A stretch of 64,000 bases of DNA, from assembly GCA_963700495.1 (NCBI GenBank), contig CAVOXT010000006.1:496001-560000 (forward strand), given 5' to 3'. Below the pieces are notes generated by a model. That model was not told where the DNA came from and ran no database searches. It saw only the letters and a list, made by a program, of their open reading frames with translations. Origin of the DNA: JACCTU01 sp963700495. GTDB lineage: Bacteria > Actinomycetota > Thermoleophilia > Gaiellales > Gaiellaceae. Shown piece by piece: positions 36,024 to 44,588 of the stretch (positions are counted from its first letter, which is position 1; each line of letters begins with the position of its first letter). The position numbers and the translations under genes are program-made.

Positions 36024-37517
36024 CTAGTGGTGGAAGCTCGAAGCGGTCGTACGGTCGTGGACCGGCGCCGGCTGCTTCTGCAGACGCGGCAGCTGTCGGT
36101 TGATGTCGTCCACGAGCAGATCCGCCAGGTCGTGGGTGAAGCCGCGTCTGACGACGACCCGGAGCGCCGCGAGGTCCTCGCGGTTCTTCGGGAACGTGTA
36201 CGCGGGCACCTGCCAGCCGCGCTCGCGCAGTGCGTTCGAGACGTCGAAGACCGTGAAGTTCTCGACGTCGTCCCGCAGCGAGAACGCGAAGACCGGCAGT
36301 TCGTCCCCCCTCGTGATGAGCTCGAACGGGCCGAGCTCGCCGATCTGCTCGGACAGGCGGGTCGCCACGTCGCGCGCGTAGCCGTGGACCCGCTTGTAGC
36401 CCTCGAAGCCGAGCCGGAGGAAGTTGTAGTACTGAGCCACGATCTGAGCACCCGGCCTCGAGAAGTTGAGCGCGAACGTCGGCATGTTGTCGCCCAGGTA
36501 GTTGACCCAGAAGATCAGATCTTCCGGGAGCGACTCGGCGTCTCGCCAGACGATCCAGCCGACGCCGGGATACACGAGCCCGTACTTGTGGCCCGAGGCG
36601 TTGATCGAGGCAACGCGCGGAAGGCTGAAGTCCCACTCGACCTCCGGGTCGACGAAGGGTGCGACGAAGGCCCCCGACGCCCCGTCGACGTGAACCGGAA
36701 CGTCGATCCCCGTCTCGCCCTGGAAGGCGTCGAGCGCGTCACAGATCTCCTTCACGGGCTCGTACGAGCCGTCGAACGTCGAGCCCAGGATGGCGACCAC
36801 GCCGATCGTGTTCTCGTCGCAGAGAGCGACCGCCTCTTCCGCAGACAGGTGGTAGCGCTCCCCTTCCATCGGAACGAGACGCATCTCGACGTCCCAGTAG
36901 TTCGCGAACTTCTCCCAGCAGATCTGGACGTTGATGCCCATGACGAGGTTCGGCCTGTCGGCCGGCTTGCCCTCGGCCTTTCGCCGTTGCTGCCAGCGGC
37001 GCTTGAGCGCGAGCCCGCCGAGCATCGCCGCCTCGCTCGATCCCGTCGTCGAGCACCCCGTCGCGGCGTCTGCATCCGGCGCGTGCCACAGACGGCTCAG
37101 GATGTTGACGCAGCGCATCTCGAGCTCCGCGGTCTGGGGGTACTCGTCCTTGTCGATCATGTTCTTGTCGAAGCACTCGGACATGAGCCGCTCGGCCTGC
37201 GGCTCCATCCAGGTGGTGACGAACGTCGCGACGTTCAGCCGGGCGTTTCCGTCCAGCATCAGCTCGTCGTGGACGATCTGGTACGCGACGTCTGGCGGTA
37301 GCTCGCCCGGCGGCAGGTCATGACGCGGGATGCTCGTCGTCTCGAGCGTGAAGAGCGGCGGCACGGAAAGGTTGCCCGAGGACCTCCGCTGCGCTTTCGG
37401 ATGCTTGAGTGTCAAGACCTGGCCCTTCGTTCGGTGGAGCGCGGAGTATCTCGCACCCGTGCCGACTGGTCGCGAAGCATCGGGTCTCCTATCCTTCCGA
37501 GGCCTGACGACCGGCAC
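36024..37517 (-). CDS. gad: Glutamate decarboxylase (PLP-dependent)
   Basis: A protein of up to 497 residues that matches the whole length of E. coli GadB from LDGNARLNVATF to the C-terminus. The pyridoxal-phosphate lysine is K311 in INASGHKYGLV. The cofactor aspartate is D278 in HVDGASG, and the phosphate loop is TTGSSEAAMLGG. It converts glutamate to GABA while consuming a proton. The C-terminal tail ends SSFHH, close to the GadB end. The first 34 codons look unlike the family, so the true start may be a TTG near 37415 (LTLKHPKAQ). It is the upstream partner of the amidotransferase gene. Confidence 0.95.
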   Translation of the reverse strand: MPVVRPRKDRRPDASRPVGTGARYSALHRTKGQVLTLKHPKAQRRSSGNLSVPPLFTLETTSIPRHDLPPGELPPDVAYQIVHDELMLDGNARLNVATFVTTWMEPQAERLMSECFDKNMIDKDEYPQTAELEMRCVNILSRLWHAPDADAATGCSTTGSSEAAMLGGLALKRRWQQRRKAEGKPADRPNLVMGINVQICWEKFANYWDVEMRLVPMEGERYHLSAEEAVALCDENTIGVVAILGSTFDGSYEPVKEICDALDAFQGETGIDVPVHVDGASGAFVAPFVDPEVEWDFSLPRVASINASGHKYGLVYPGVGWIVWRDAESLPEDLIFWVNYLGDNMPTFALNFSRPGAQIVAQYYNFLRLGFEGYKRVHGYARDVATRLSEQIGELGPFELITRGDELPVFAFSLRDDVENFTVFDVSNALRERGWQVPAYTFPKNREDLAALRVVVRRGFTHDLADLLVDDINRQLPRLQKQPAPVHDRTTASSFHH

Positions 37518-37535
37518 TTCGACCTAGGCGTCGCC

Positions 37536-37733
37536 ATGTGGATCGACATCGGCAAAGGGTTGATCGGCCCCGTGGTCAAGTCGTGGCAATTTGCGCGTGA
37601 TCTCGAACGCCAGGTTGAAAAGACGGATGGAGAGCCGCCGGAGCAGCGATGTGTTGCGGTTTCCGGTCGGCCCTGGCGCCGACGTCGCTGCAAACGCGAG
37701 GCGTTTCACTCCGGGCCACATCGATACCACTAG
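37536..37733 (+). CDS. Possible small basic protein
   Basis: A 65-residue frame from ATG 37536 (MWIDIGKGLIGPVVKSWQFA). It is amphipathic at the start, then has a basic Cys-containing tail (WRRRRCKREAFHSGPHRYH). No family is recognised. It lies in the 312-base stretch between the glutamate decarboxylase start and the VOC gene at 37830, where I see nothing else except the promoter space both divergent genes need. Confidence 0.35.
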   Translation: MWIDIGKGLIGPVVKSWQFARDLERQVEKTDGEPPEQRCVAVSGRPWRRRRCKREAFHSGPHRYH

Positions 37734-37829
37734 CAGGTCACCGATGAGATCCTCGCGAGAGACGGGTCTTACTGAGTGACCGCGACGGAGCCGACGGTTC
37801 CGCCGAACATCGATGCGAGAGGAAGGCAG

Positions 37830-38198
37830 ATGCCCGGACAGATCGTGCACTACGAGATCCCGGCGGACGACACCGCGAAGGGACGCGAGTTCTGGGGCTC
37901 GCTCTTCGGGTGGCAGTTCGAGACGTTTCCCGGGACGGCCGACTACCACATGACCCAGATCAGCGAACAGACCGGCGGGGCGATCACGACCATGGAGCCC
38001 GGCAGGCGAGGTGCCCGCGCCTACTTCGACGTCGAGGACATCAACACCGGCGCCGCGCGCGTCAAGGAGCTCGGCGGCGAGGCCGACGAGCCGATGCCGG
38101 TGCCCGGCATGGGCTGGTTCGTGACCTGCAAGGACCCGCAGGGAAACGAGTTCGGCCTCTGGCAGAGCGACGCGTCCGCCCAGGCACCGGCCGGGTAG
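37830..38198 (+). CDS. VOC family protein
   Basis: A 122-residue single-domain glyoxalase-like protein from ATG 37830 (GAGGAAGG upstream). It has the pattern VHYEIPADDTAKGREFWGSL FGW (edge strand and helix), HMTQISEQTGGAI, RAYFDVEDINTGAARVKELG and the closing WFVTCKDPQGNEFGLWQ. This is the group often annotated as glyoxalase-like or lactoylglutathione-lyase-related. No metal triad is fully evident, so it may bind a ligand and not be a catalyst. Confidence 0.87.
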   Translation: MPGQIVHYEIPADDTAKGREFWGSLFGWQFETFPGTADYHMTQISEQTGGAITTMEPGRRGARAYFDVEDINTGAARVKELGGEADEPMPVPGMGWFVTCKDPQGNEFGLWQSDASAQAPAG

Positions 38199-38226
38199 GC
38201 GGTCGAGCAGCGGCCGGCGGCGCCCG

Positions 38227-38707
38227 TCACTGGGCGCCGCCGCTCGCAGCCCGCTCGAGATCGGCGATCTCGATCTTCTTCATCTCCAGCATCGCCGCCA
38301 TGACCCGCTGCGACTTCTCCGCGGTCCGGATCGCCGAGCAACTCGAACAGGACAGTCGGAACGATCTGCCACGAGAGGTCGTAGCGGTCCTTCAACCAGC
38401 CGCAGGGACCTTCTTCTCCGCCCTCGGAGAGGGTGCCCCAGAACGAGTCGACCTCTTCCTGACTGTCGCAGTGCACCTGGAACGAGACGGCTTCGTCGAA
38501 CGTGAACTCGGGCCCGCCGTTCAGGGCGACGAACGGCTGCCCGTTCAGCTCGAAGCTCACGGCCATCACCGTCCCTTCGGGCCGGGGGCCGGCTGAGCCG
38601 TAGTGGGCAACGTCGACGATCCTCGAGTTCGGGAACACCGAGGTGTAGAACGTCGCCGCCTCTTCGCCTTCGGTGTCGAACCACAGGCATGAACTGATCT
38701 TCTGCAT
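38227..38707 (-). CDS. PhnB-like VOC protein (one frameshift)
   Basis: About 159 residues of the PhnB/3-demethylubiquinone-methyltransferase-like VOC group. MQKISSCLWFDTEGEEAATF is the typical start. EGTVMAVSFELNGQPFVALN, then CGWLKDRYDLSWQIVPTVL and KSQRVMAAMLEMKKIEIADL follow. The frame changes at the CC at 38319-38320; dropping one base joins LLGDPDRE to KSQRVMAAM. It is convergent with the 37830 VOC gene, with stops 28 bases apart. Confidence 0.82.
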
Positions 38708-38975
38708 CGCGTCGTCCTTTCTGTTGGGACCGCACCTATGACTTAGACGACCGCACGGGCGAGAACTCATCGCCCACGCCGACTCGGTTGACAAGCAGCC
38801 GGCAACGGAATAGAAGAGGTGCTCGGCCAAAGGAGGCTGAGCTGCACCGATTTTGGAGATCAGCGGTGCTGCGGCAAACGGGACGGCCCGAGCCGGGCCA
38901 GGCCCGAGGGGCGCGGAGACGCAATGCCGCGCTGTCTTTTTACGCACACCTAACGCCGGGAGAGGAGGCGCACGC

Positions 38976-39881
38976 ATGGCCGACTTCAATGAGGACGTCA
39001 ACGTCGACGGTCAGGTCGTCGTTTCGCGACCGTGGTCGGATTGGCTGTTCCTCCTTCAGAAGCGGGACGTCCAGGGCAACGGCGGCTTTCACATCCACAA
39101 CCCGTGGGGCAACTCCAACCAGCCGCAGGGCGCGGCCGATCGCAACCGGTTGGAGATCGGCTACCGGACCTCCGGCGGACAGGACCTCTGGGGGCAGCTC
39201 GTGATCCACGGACCGACGGGCAGAGTCGGGATCGGCACCGTCAGCCCTCAGGAGAAGTTCGTCGTTGCCGGCGGCGGCGCCCGGATCAACGGCGTCACCG
39301 TCGGAACCGACGTCGCCGGGATCAACTACGCGTTCGAGTACGAGACCGTCGGCGTCTCGCAGACGAACTTCAACCTCCGCCTGCAGTCGCCGAACGCGAT
39401 CATCTTCCACACCGGCGGGACCTCACCGGGAGAGAAGGTGATCATCACGGCCGACGGCGACATCCGGCTGCTCGGCGCGGACTGCGCCGAGTTCTTCGAG
39501 GCGGAAGACCCCGCGACCGTCGAGCCGGGGACGGTGCTGGTGATCGGCGAGAACGGCAGCCTCCGCCCGTGCGAGCTGGAGTACGACAAGCGCGTTGCCG
39601 GCGTTGTCTCCGGCGCGGGCTCGACGAAGCCCGCGATCGTCCTCGACCATGGCTCGGCCGACGTCGGCGTCCCGGTGGCGCTGAACGGAAAGGTTCACTG
39701 CAAGGCCGACGCGGGCGCAGCGCCGATCGAGGTCGGCGACCTGCTGACGACCTCGTCGACGACGGGTCACGCGATGAAGGCGAGCGACGCAGGGCGATAC
39801 CTCGGCTCGATCCTCGGCAAGGCGCTCGCGCCGCTGCCCGAGGGCCGCGGCCTGGTTCCCGTCCTCGTCGCGCTCCACTGA
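38976..39881 (+). CDS. Fibre-like protein sharing the C-terminal domain of the 34166 gene
   Basis: A 301-residue protein from ATG 38976 (GAGAGGAGG upstream). The N-terminal half is strand-rich (QGNGGFHIHNPWGNSNQPQG, LVIHGPTGRVGIGTVSPQEK, the last resembling the head of phage tail-fibre tip proteins). The C-terminal 135 residues begin IRLLGADCAEFFEAEDPATV and contain YDKRVAGVVSGAG, ALNGKVHCKADAGAAPIEVG, DLLTTSSTTGHAMKASD and GRGLVPVLVAL. They are clearly homologous to the end of the 34166 protein. No signal peptide is visible. It begins an operon with a metzincin protease (9 bases later), a HEAT-repeat protein and an SDR. Confidence 0.75.
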   Translation: MADFNEDVNVDGQVVVSRPWSDWLFLLQKRDVQGNGGFHIHNPWGNSNQPQGAADRNRLEIGYRTSGGQDLWGQLVIHGPTGRVGIGTVSPQEKFVVAGGGARINGVTVGTDVAGINYAFEYETVGVSQTNFNLRLQSPNAIIFHTGGTSPGEKVIITADGDIRLLGADCAEFFEAEDPATVEPGTVLVIGENGSLRPCELEYDKRVAGVVSGAGSTKPAIVLDHGSADVGVPVALNGKVHCKADAGAAPIEVGDLLTTSSTTGHAMKASDAGRYLGSILGKALAPLPEGRGLVPVLVALH

Positions 39882-39890
39882 GGAGCGACG

Positions 39891-40634
39891 GTGGCCGCGT
39901 CACTTCGTGCCTTCGCAACCTGTATCGGCATCAACGGCCCGTTCTCCGTGCTCGGCGACTTCTACGGCTTCCGTCAACGGCGGCTGCCGACGGATCCAAC
40001 CGGCGTGCGCGTCGAGGTGTCGATCAGGGACCAGATCAACAGTCTCCGCGGAAGGCACTTCAACCTCAACGTGATCAAGGTCGGGAGCGACCAGTTCACC
40101 ACCTCTGATCACAACGAGATCGACTACAGCATCTTCAAGGTGCGAAACGTCTACCGCCAGGTCGGGGTCGGCGTCGGACGCATCCTCCACTTCGTCGTCT
40201 CCACGGCGGATGCGAACGGCCTCGACAGCCCCACGACCGAGGGCGATCTCGAGGACCTGACGGGAGACTGGACGGTGCCGAACGACGGGATCGACCTCTT
40301 CATCCCGCACAACATGAACATCCCGTCGAACGGCGGGTCGGTCCTCGGGAAGTCGGCGATCGACGGTCCGTGCGACAAGAACTCGAAGGGGATGACGGGC
40401 TCGACCGTCGGGCTCTGGGGCTCGGAGCAGACCGCCCGCACGTTCGCCCACGAGCTCGGGCACTACCTCGGTCTCTCCCACAACCACGGTGCCGCCTGCC
40501 CCACGACGGCCGCAGCGCTGAACAACCTGATGGCGCAGTCACGCTGCGCGACGAGCACGCGGAACTCGACGTTGCTCACGAGCTCCCAGGGGACGAACAT
40601 GAGCGATCACTGCTCGACCAAGGCGGGCTGCTGA
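39891..40634 (+). CDS. Metzincin zinc metalloprotease
   Basis: A 247-residue protein (GTG start behind GAGGAGCG) with the complete metzincin signature: H187-E188-L-G-H191-Y-L-G194-L-S-H197, followed by a Met-turn candidate at M214 (NNLMAQ). Three histidines would bind zinc and E188 is the catalytic base. No signal peptide is apparent; the N-terminus LRAFATCIGINGPFSVLGDF is only mildly hydrophobic. Cysteines near the C-terminus (C203, C219, C241, C247) could form disulfides, which suits an extracellular end location. It follows the fibre gene at 9 bases and may cleave or travel with the fibre. That role is inference. Confidence 0.85.
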   Translation: MAASLRAFATCIGINGPFSVLGDFYGFRQRRLPTDPTGVRVEVSIRDQINSLRGRHFNLNVIKVGSDQFTTSDHNEIDYSIFKVRNVYRQVGVGVGRILHFVVSTADANGLDSPTTEGDLEDLTGDWTVPNDGIDLFIPHNMNIPSNGGSVLGKSAIDGPCDKNSKGMTGSTVGLWGSEQTARTFAHELGHYLGLSHNHGAACPTTAAALNNLMAQSRCATSTRNSTLLTSSQGTNMSDHCSTKAGC

Positions 40635-40647
40635 AATGGAGAGGACA

Positions 40648-41644
40648 ATGAGCTCACAGCATTCGGGCGGAGACATGATCGATGCGAGCGCGTACTCGGT
40701 CGACGAGCTGCGCGAGGCCGTGTTCGAGGGGCGGGGCCGCGTGGCCCGGCCGCTGGCGCTTGCGCTCCTGTCCCGCAAGAACTATCCGGGCAAGGTCGCG
40801 GACTTCCAGAAGATCCTTCTCGACGAGGACGAGCAGCCGCGGCTCCGTGCGATCGCGGCGTCGGGGCTCGGGGAGGTGCAGACGCCTGCGTCGCTGCGCG
40901 CACTCGAGCGCGGTCTCGACAGCCGGCGAGAACGTGACGCTCCGCGCCGTGACGAAAGCTCTGGCCAACGTGGGCGGCAAGAAGCACGTCGAGACGTTGG
41001 AGAAGCTCGCACGTAATCCCGGCCCCGTGGGCAAGGACGCGCAACGCGCGCTGGACGTCCTGACGCAGCGACTGAAGCTGACGGCGCCGAAAGGGCTCGC
41101 CGACGTCGAGCCCATGCCCGTTCAGGCGATCGAGAAGCCGACGCCGATCCGTGTCCGCGTGGCCGCCGCCGGTGACGTTGCGAAGGCGATCAAGGCGCTC
41201 CCGACGCGCAAGCTGGCCAAGCGCGGAGCGGTGTCGTTGAGCTGCCGGGGACGCCAGCTCGTCTTCGTCTTCGACGACGCGTCGCTCCGCGCGGGAGTCG
41301 GCATGATCAAACGCGGAGGCGAGGTGGGCATCGTCGCGGAACCGCCCGGAATCGAGAGCGTGGACTGGTCGGCGCGGTATCGCGTCTCGGTCGAGCCGCA
41401 GGACGAGACGACGTTCCGAATCGTCGTCACGACGCCCGACGGACGGCCGGTGCTCGCCGGACACGGCAAGCGGCAAGACCGCGAGGCAACGTTCGAGCTC
41501 GGCGCCGCGGACGTGCCGGGCGCGCTGCCGGTCGAGATCCGCGGCCGCTTCGACGGACAGAAGCTGACGTTCGATCAAGCCCGCGCAGGCGTGCGCCGGC
41601 GGGCCTCGCGGACACCGCCGGCGGAGGACAGCGCACTGCGCTAG
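40648..41644 (+). CDS. HEAT-repeat-like protein with C-terminal beta domain (one frameshift)
   Basis: About 331 residues from ATG 40648, preceded by GGAGAGG. The N-terminal 130 residues are paired helices resembling HEAT repeats (QPRLRAIAASGLGEVQTPAS, VTLRAVTKALANVGGKKHVE). The rest is probably mostly beta strand (TFRIVVTTPDGRPVLAGHGK, GALPVEIRGRFDGQKLTF). The frame breaks at the CC at 40923-40924; removing one C joins LDSG to ENVTLRAV. It lies 13 bases after the metzincin stop. I do not recognise the whole architecture; it may be a scaffold for the fibre/protease operon. Confidence 0.7.
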
Positions 41645-41645
41645 C

Positions 41646-42632
41646 TTGCGGGTCTTCGTCACAGGCGCAACGGGTTTCCTGGGCGGCCGCCTCGCCGGGC
41701 ACCTGCGTCAACGTGGCGACGAGGTCGTCACGCTCGTCCGTTCGCCCTCTCGGGCCGAAGCGCTCTCGGCCCTGGGCTGCGAGCTCGTGGTCGGCGATCT
41801 GGGCGAGATTCAGGCGGACTCGATGGCTCGGTGTGATCTCGTCGTCCACGCCGCTGCCGTGTACAAGGTGGGAATCGCCGCCGCCGAGGCCGCGGCGATG
41901 CGTGACACGAACGTCGGCGGCGCCGAGCGTGTGATCGACGCCGCGGCCCGCGCCGGTGTCCCGCGGATCGTCCACGTCTCGACCGTCAACGTGTTCGGCG
42001 ACACCCACGGCACGATCGTCGACGAGTCGCACGTGCGCGATCTCTCGTCCGGCTTTCTCTCGGTGTACGACGAGACCAAGTACCGGGCGAACGAGCTCGC
42101 CAGGGAACGTGCCGCGGGCGGCGCGCCGGTCGTGATCGCGATGCCGGGTGGTGTCTACGGCCCGGGTGACACGTCGCAGCTCGGCGAGCAGATCCGGGCG
42201 GCGATGGCAGGCAAGCTCCGCTACCTATCGTTTCCCACCCTTGGTCTCAACGCGGGCTACGTCGACGACATCGTCGCAGGGCTGTTGCTCATCGCCGAGA
42301 ACGGCAGGCTGGGCGAGTCGTACGTCATCGGCGGCGAGATCACGACGATGCGCACGCTGATCGACGCGGCCGCAACGGCGGCCGGCCGGAAGCCGCCGCG
42401 CCTCACGATGCCGACCTGGGCGGCGCGAGCCATGGCGCCCCTCGCTCCGCTTGTCGGCCCGGCGCTCGGACTGCCGGCCGACCTGCGCGAGACGATCCGG
42501 GCAACCGACGGCGTCACCTATTGGGCCACCGACGCCAAGGCTCGCCGAGAGCTCGGCTACGACGCCCGGACGGTCGCGGAAGGAATGGCCGACCTGGCCG
42601 CCGAGGGAAGCTTGACGCCGCTCAGCCGGTGA
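41646..42632 (+). CDS. Extended SDR: NAD-dependent epimerase/dehydratase
   Basis: A 328-residue protein from TTG 41646, next to the previous stop. G7-A-T-G-F-L-G is the NAD-binding loop. The catalytic tyrosine and lysine are Y141 and K145 (SVYDETKYRANE), with a serine/threonine at 112-113 (HVSTVNVFG). The C-terminal part is a helical substrate domain. Likely substrates are sugar nucleotides, dihydroflavonol-like ketones or steroid-like molecules. It ends 11 bases inside the convergent ROK kinase gene. Confidence 0.88.
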   Translation: MRVFVTGATGFLGGRLAGHLRQRGDEVVTLVRSPSRAEALSALGCELVVGDLGEIQADSMARCDLVVHAAAVYKVGIAAAEAAAMRDTNVGGAERVIDAAARAGVPRIVHVSTVNVFGDTHGTIVDESHVRDLSSGFLSVYDETKYRANELARERAAGGAPVVIAMPGGVYGPGDTSQLGEQIRAAMAGKLRYLSFPTLGLNAGYVDDIVAGLLLIAENGRLGESYVIGGEITTMRTLIDAAATAAGRKPPRLTMPTWAARAMAPLAPLVGPALGLPADLRETIRATDGVTYWATDAKARRELGYDARTVAEGMADLAAEGSLTPLSR

Positions 42633-43311
42633 TCCGGGCAGGCGCGTCCGGATCCCAGAGCCTGAACCCGCCGACGAACGCCTTCTCGTTGTCGCCCAGG
42701 TGCACGTTCGGCGGCAGCTCTTTCAGCTTCGCCGCGTTGCCTCCCCCCAGCACGATGGTTTCCGGCACAAACGCGGCCGAGAGCGTCGCCACGACTTCGG
42801 CAACGTCCTCCCGCCAGCGCCTCTTGCCGTGCCGCTCGAGCGCCGCCTCGCCGACGTATCCCTCGAAGGTCCCCTTGCGGAACGGCAGGTGAGCGAGCTC
42901 CATCGGCTGCACGAGGCCCTCGACCGCGAGCGCCGAGCCGAGACCGGTGCCCAGCCCCAGGAAGAGCATCTTCGTGCCGTCGTAGTGGCCGAGTGCCTGC
43001 ATCGCCGCGTCGTTGACGACCTTCGTCGGCTTGCCGAAGGCGGCCGCGTAGTCGAAGCCCACCCAGCCGTCGCCGAGGTTGACCGGGTCCGCCGCGACAC
43101 GGCCGTCGCGGATCGGCGTCGGCACACCGAGCGACACGCAGTCCCACGTCCAGTCGACGGCGAGCTCGAGCGACGCGAGGACCATCTGCTGGGCCGTCAT
43201 CGTGGGGCCGGAGTCGGCTCGACGCTTCTCCGGCTCGCCTGTCGCGAGCACCTTCACGTGCGAGCCGCCGACGTCCACCACGAGAACAGAGGCCACAGGC
43301 GATGATTGCAC
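42622..43311 (-). CDS. ROK-family sugar kinase (polyphosphate-glucokinase-like)
   Basis: A 229-residue protein with the ROK nucleotide-binding start VLVVDVGGSHVKVLATGEPE (D13, G15, G16). The phosphate-2 segment is MLFLGLGTGLGSALAVEGL, and PVNLGDGWVGFD precedes the predicted sugar site. The zinc-binding HxxxCxCGxxGC motif of typical ROK repressors and kinases is absent, as in polyphosphate glucokinases, which are of similar length. It probably phosphorylates glucose with polyphosphate or ATP. It is convergent with, and overlaps, the SDR gene. Confidence 0.82.
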   Translation of the reverse strand: MQSSPVASVLVVDVGGSHVKVLATGEPEKRRADSGPTMTAQQMVLASLELAVDWTWDCVSLGVPTPIRDGRVAADPVNLGDGWVGFDYAAAFGKPTKVVNDAAMQALGHYDGTKMLFLGLGTGLGSALAVEGLVQPMELAHLPFRKGTFEGYVGEAALERHGKRRWREDVAEVVATLSAAFVPETIVLGGGNAAKLKELPPNVHLGDNEKAFVGGFRLWDPDAPARITG

Positions 43312-43338
43312 GCTCCGCCGGCGGACTGAGCGCGGGCG

Positions 43339-43938
43339 CTACGCGGGAGAAAGCTCGGCCGTCGGCAGCAGGGTTCGGCGGCGGCCCACGATGAATGCGG
43401 CCGTCGCGCCGTTCGCGACGGCAAAGTACGCCGGGTACAGGACGAGGCTCGCGTCCAAAGCGCCGACGGCGGCGGCGCTGAGCACTCCGGACGCACCCGC
43501 CAGTGCGTACGAAGAGGGTGTCTCCGACCAGGGATCGCGCCACGTCTTCGGCAGCATCAGGACGACGGCGATCAGGTCGGCCATGACGACGAACGCGGTG
43601 GCGACTGCGGGATCGTCGGAGAGCATCCAGCCGACGATGCCGAGCCCGGCGGCGCTCATCAGCGTGAGGTCGTACATGCCGACGCCGCCGGTGCCGCGGC
43701 GGATCGAGAGGACAAGGACGAGCGTGATCGAGACCGTCTGGACCCCGACCATCGCCAGGCTCCAGGTCGCGCCGTCCGCGAGTTGAGACACGAACGCGGT
43801 GGCGCCGAGCGCGCTCCAGACGAGCCACGTCCCACGGTGCGGCCGCGTCGTCCCGCGCAGGATGTCCCGGATGTAGGGAACGGGGTCGATCAGCGAGAGG
43901 ACTGCGGCGGCGATTCCGAGCAGCGCGAGGTTCGTCAC
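43339..43938 (-). CDS. Polytopic membrane protein coupled to arginine decarboxylase
   Basis: A 199-residue protein whose GTG start (43938) overlaps the stop of the arginine decarboxylase gene (GTGA). About six hydrophobic helices are visible, including LALLGIAAAVLSLIDPVPYI, GTWLVWSALGATAFVSQLAD and AAVGALDASLVLYPAYFAVA. The spacing and the LIDPVPY motif slightly recall PQ-loop or SemiSWEET-like carriers, but I cannot assign it. Translational coupling suggests a role linked to agmatine or arginine. Confidence 0.7.
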   Translation of the reverse strand: MTNLALLGIAAAVLSLIDPVPYIRDILRGTTRPHRGTWLVWSALGATAFVSQLADGATWSLAMVGVQTVSITLVLVLSIRRGTGGVGMYDLTLMSAAGLGIVGWMLSDDPAVATAFVVMADLIAVVLMLPKTWRDPWSETPSSYALAGASGVLSAAAVGALDASLVLYPAYFAVANGATAAFIVGRRRTLLPTAELSPA

Positions 43939-44504
43939 CGCGCTGGGGGCCCGCCCCAGGCCTCGGCTTCGAACGCGGCGACGACGAGCGCGCAAACCGG
44001 TTCGCCGGTGCAGCGCGCCCCGGCGATCTCTGCTCCCGTGCGCGGGAACGTGAGGTTCCGGTTCCGGCCGAGGCCGCGTAGGCTCGCCGCGATCAGGTCC
44101 GTCACGCCCTGCTCGCTTTGCGCGTGGTGCTCGACGAGGAGACCTCTCCCCGTCTCGTCCTGCATCCAGCCGATCCCGGCCCAGACCTCCGCACCCGGCT
44201 CAGACGTTCGCGCCTCGGAGAGCACGCAATAGAGCCGGTCTCCCCAGGAGCCTGGCGCGTCGGGGATGCGTTCGACCCGCTCGACGGTGCTGCTGGGTGG
44301 GAGCACCGAGCTGAGGACGATCAGGTTGCGGTCGGCCACGCCGGCGTCCAGGAGCGCGGCGTCGAAGGCGGCGAGATCGGTTGGGCCTTCGCCCACCCCA
44401 CGGGCGATCGGAATCCGCATCGGCGCCGGCGCGGATCCGACGGCGGGTGCGACCCGCAGGCGCTCTCTCCAGGCGACACCCGTGCTCAGGGCCAAGTCGG
44501 TCAC
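43935..44504 (-). CDS. pdaD: Pyruvoyl-dependent arginine decarboxylase
   Basis: A 189-residue proenzyme of the PvlArgDC family. GVGEGPTDLAAFDAALLDAG leads into NLIVLSSVLPPSS; cleavage between S65 and S66 would create the pyruvoyl group. GDRLYCVLSEARTSEPGAEV and WAGIGWMQDETGRGLLVEHH are the family's later blocks. The enzyme converts arginine to agmatine without pyridoxal phosphate, for polyamine synthesis or acid stress. It ends by overlapping the membrane protein start. Confidence 0.9.
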   Translation of the reverse strand: MTDLALSTGVAWRERLRVAPAVGSAPAPMRIPIARGVGEGPTDLAAFDAALLDAGVADRNLIVLSSVLPPSSTVERVERIPDAPGSWGDRLYCVLSEARTSEPGAEVWAGIGWMQDETGRGLLVEHHAQSEQGVTDLIAASLRGLGRNRNLTFPRTGAEIAGARCTGEPVCALVVAAFEAEAWGGPPAR

Positions 44505-44588
44505 TGGGCTCCGAGACTAGGCAGCCCACGACGGGCCGACTAGCGGGAAAGCCCTAAAGCCAACCCGGGCGATCCCCATGTGCTCCGA

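Noticed and set aside
35319..37301. A 660-codon open frame on the plus strand
   Set aside because: It lies antisense to the amidotransferase and glutamate decarboxylase, which have clear motifs. Its translation is Arg/Val/Asp-rich low-complexity sequence typical of shadows in high-GC DNA.
34166..41644. Prophage remnant around the fibre genes
   Set aside because: No capsid, portal, terminase, integrase or tail genes and no attachment repeats. The neighbours are metabolic genes.
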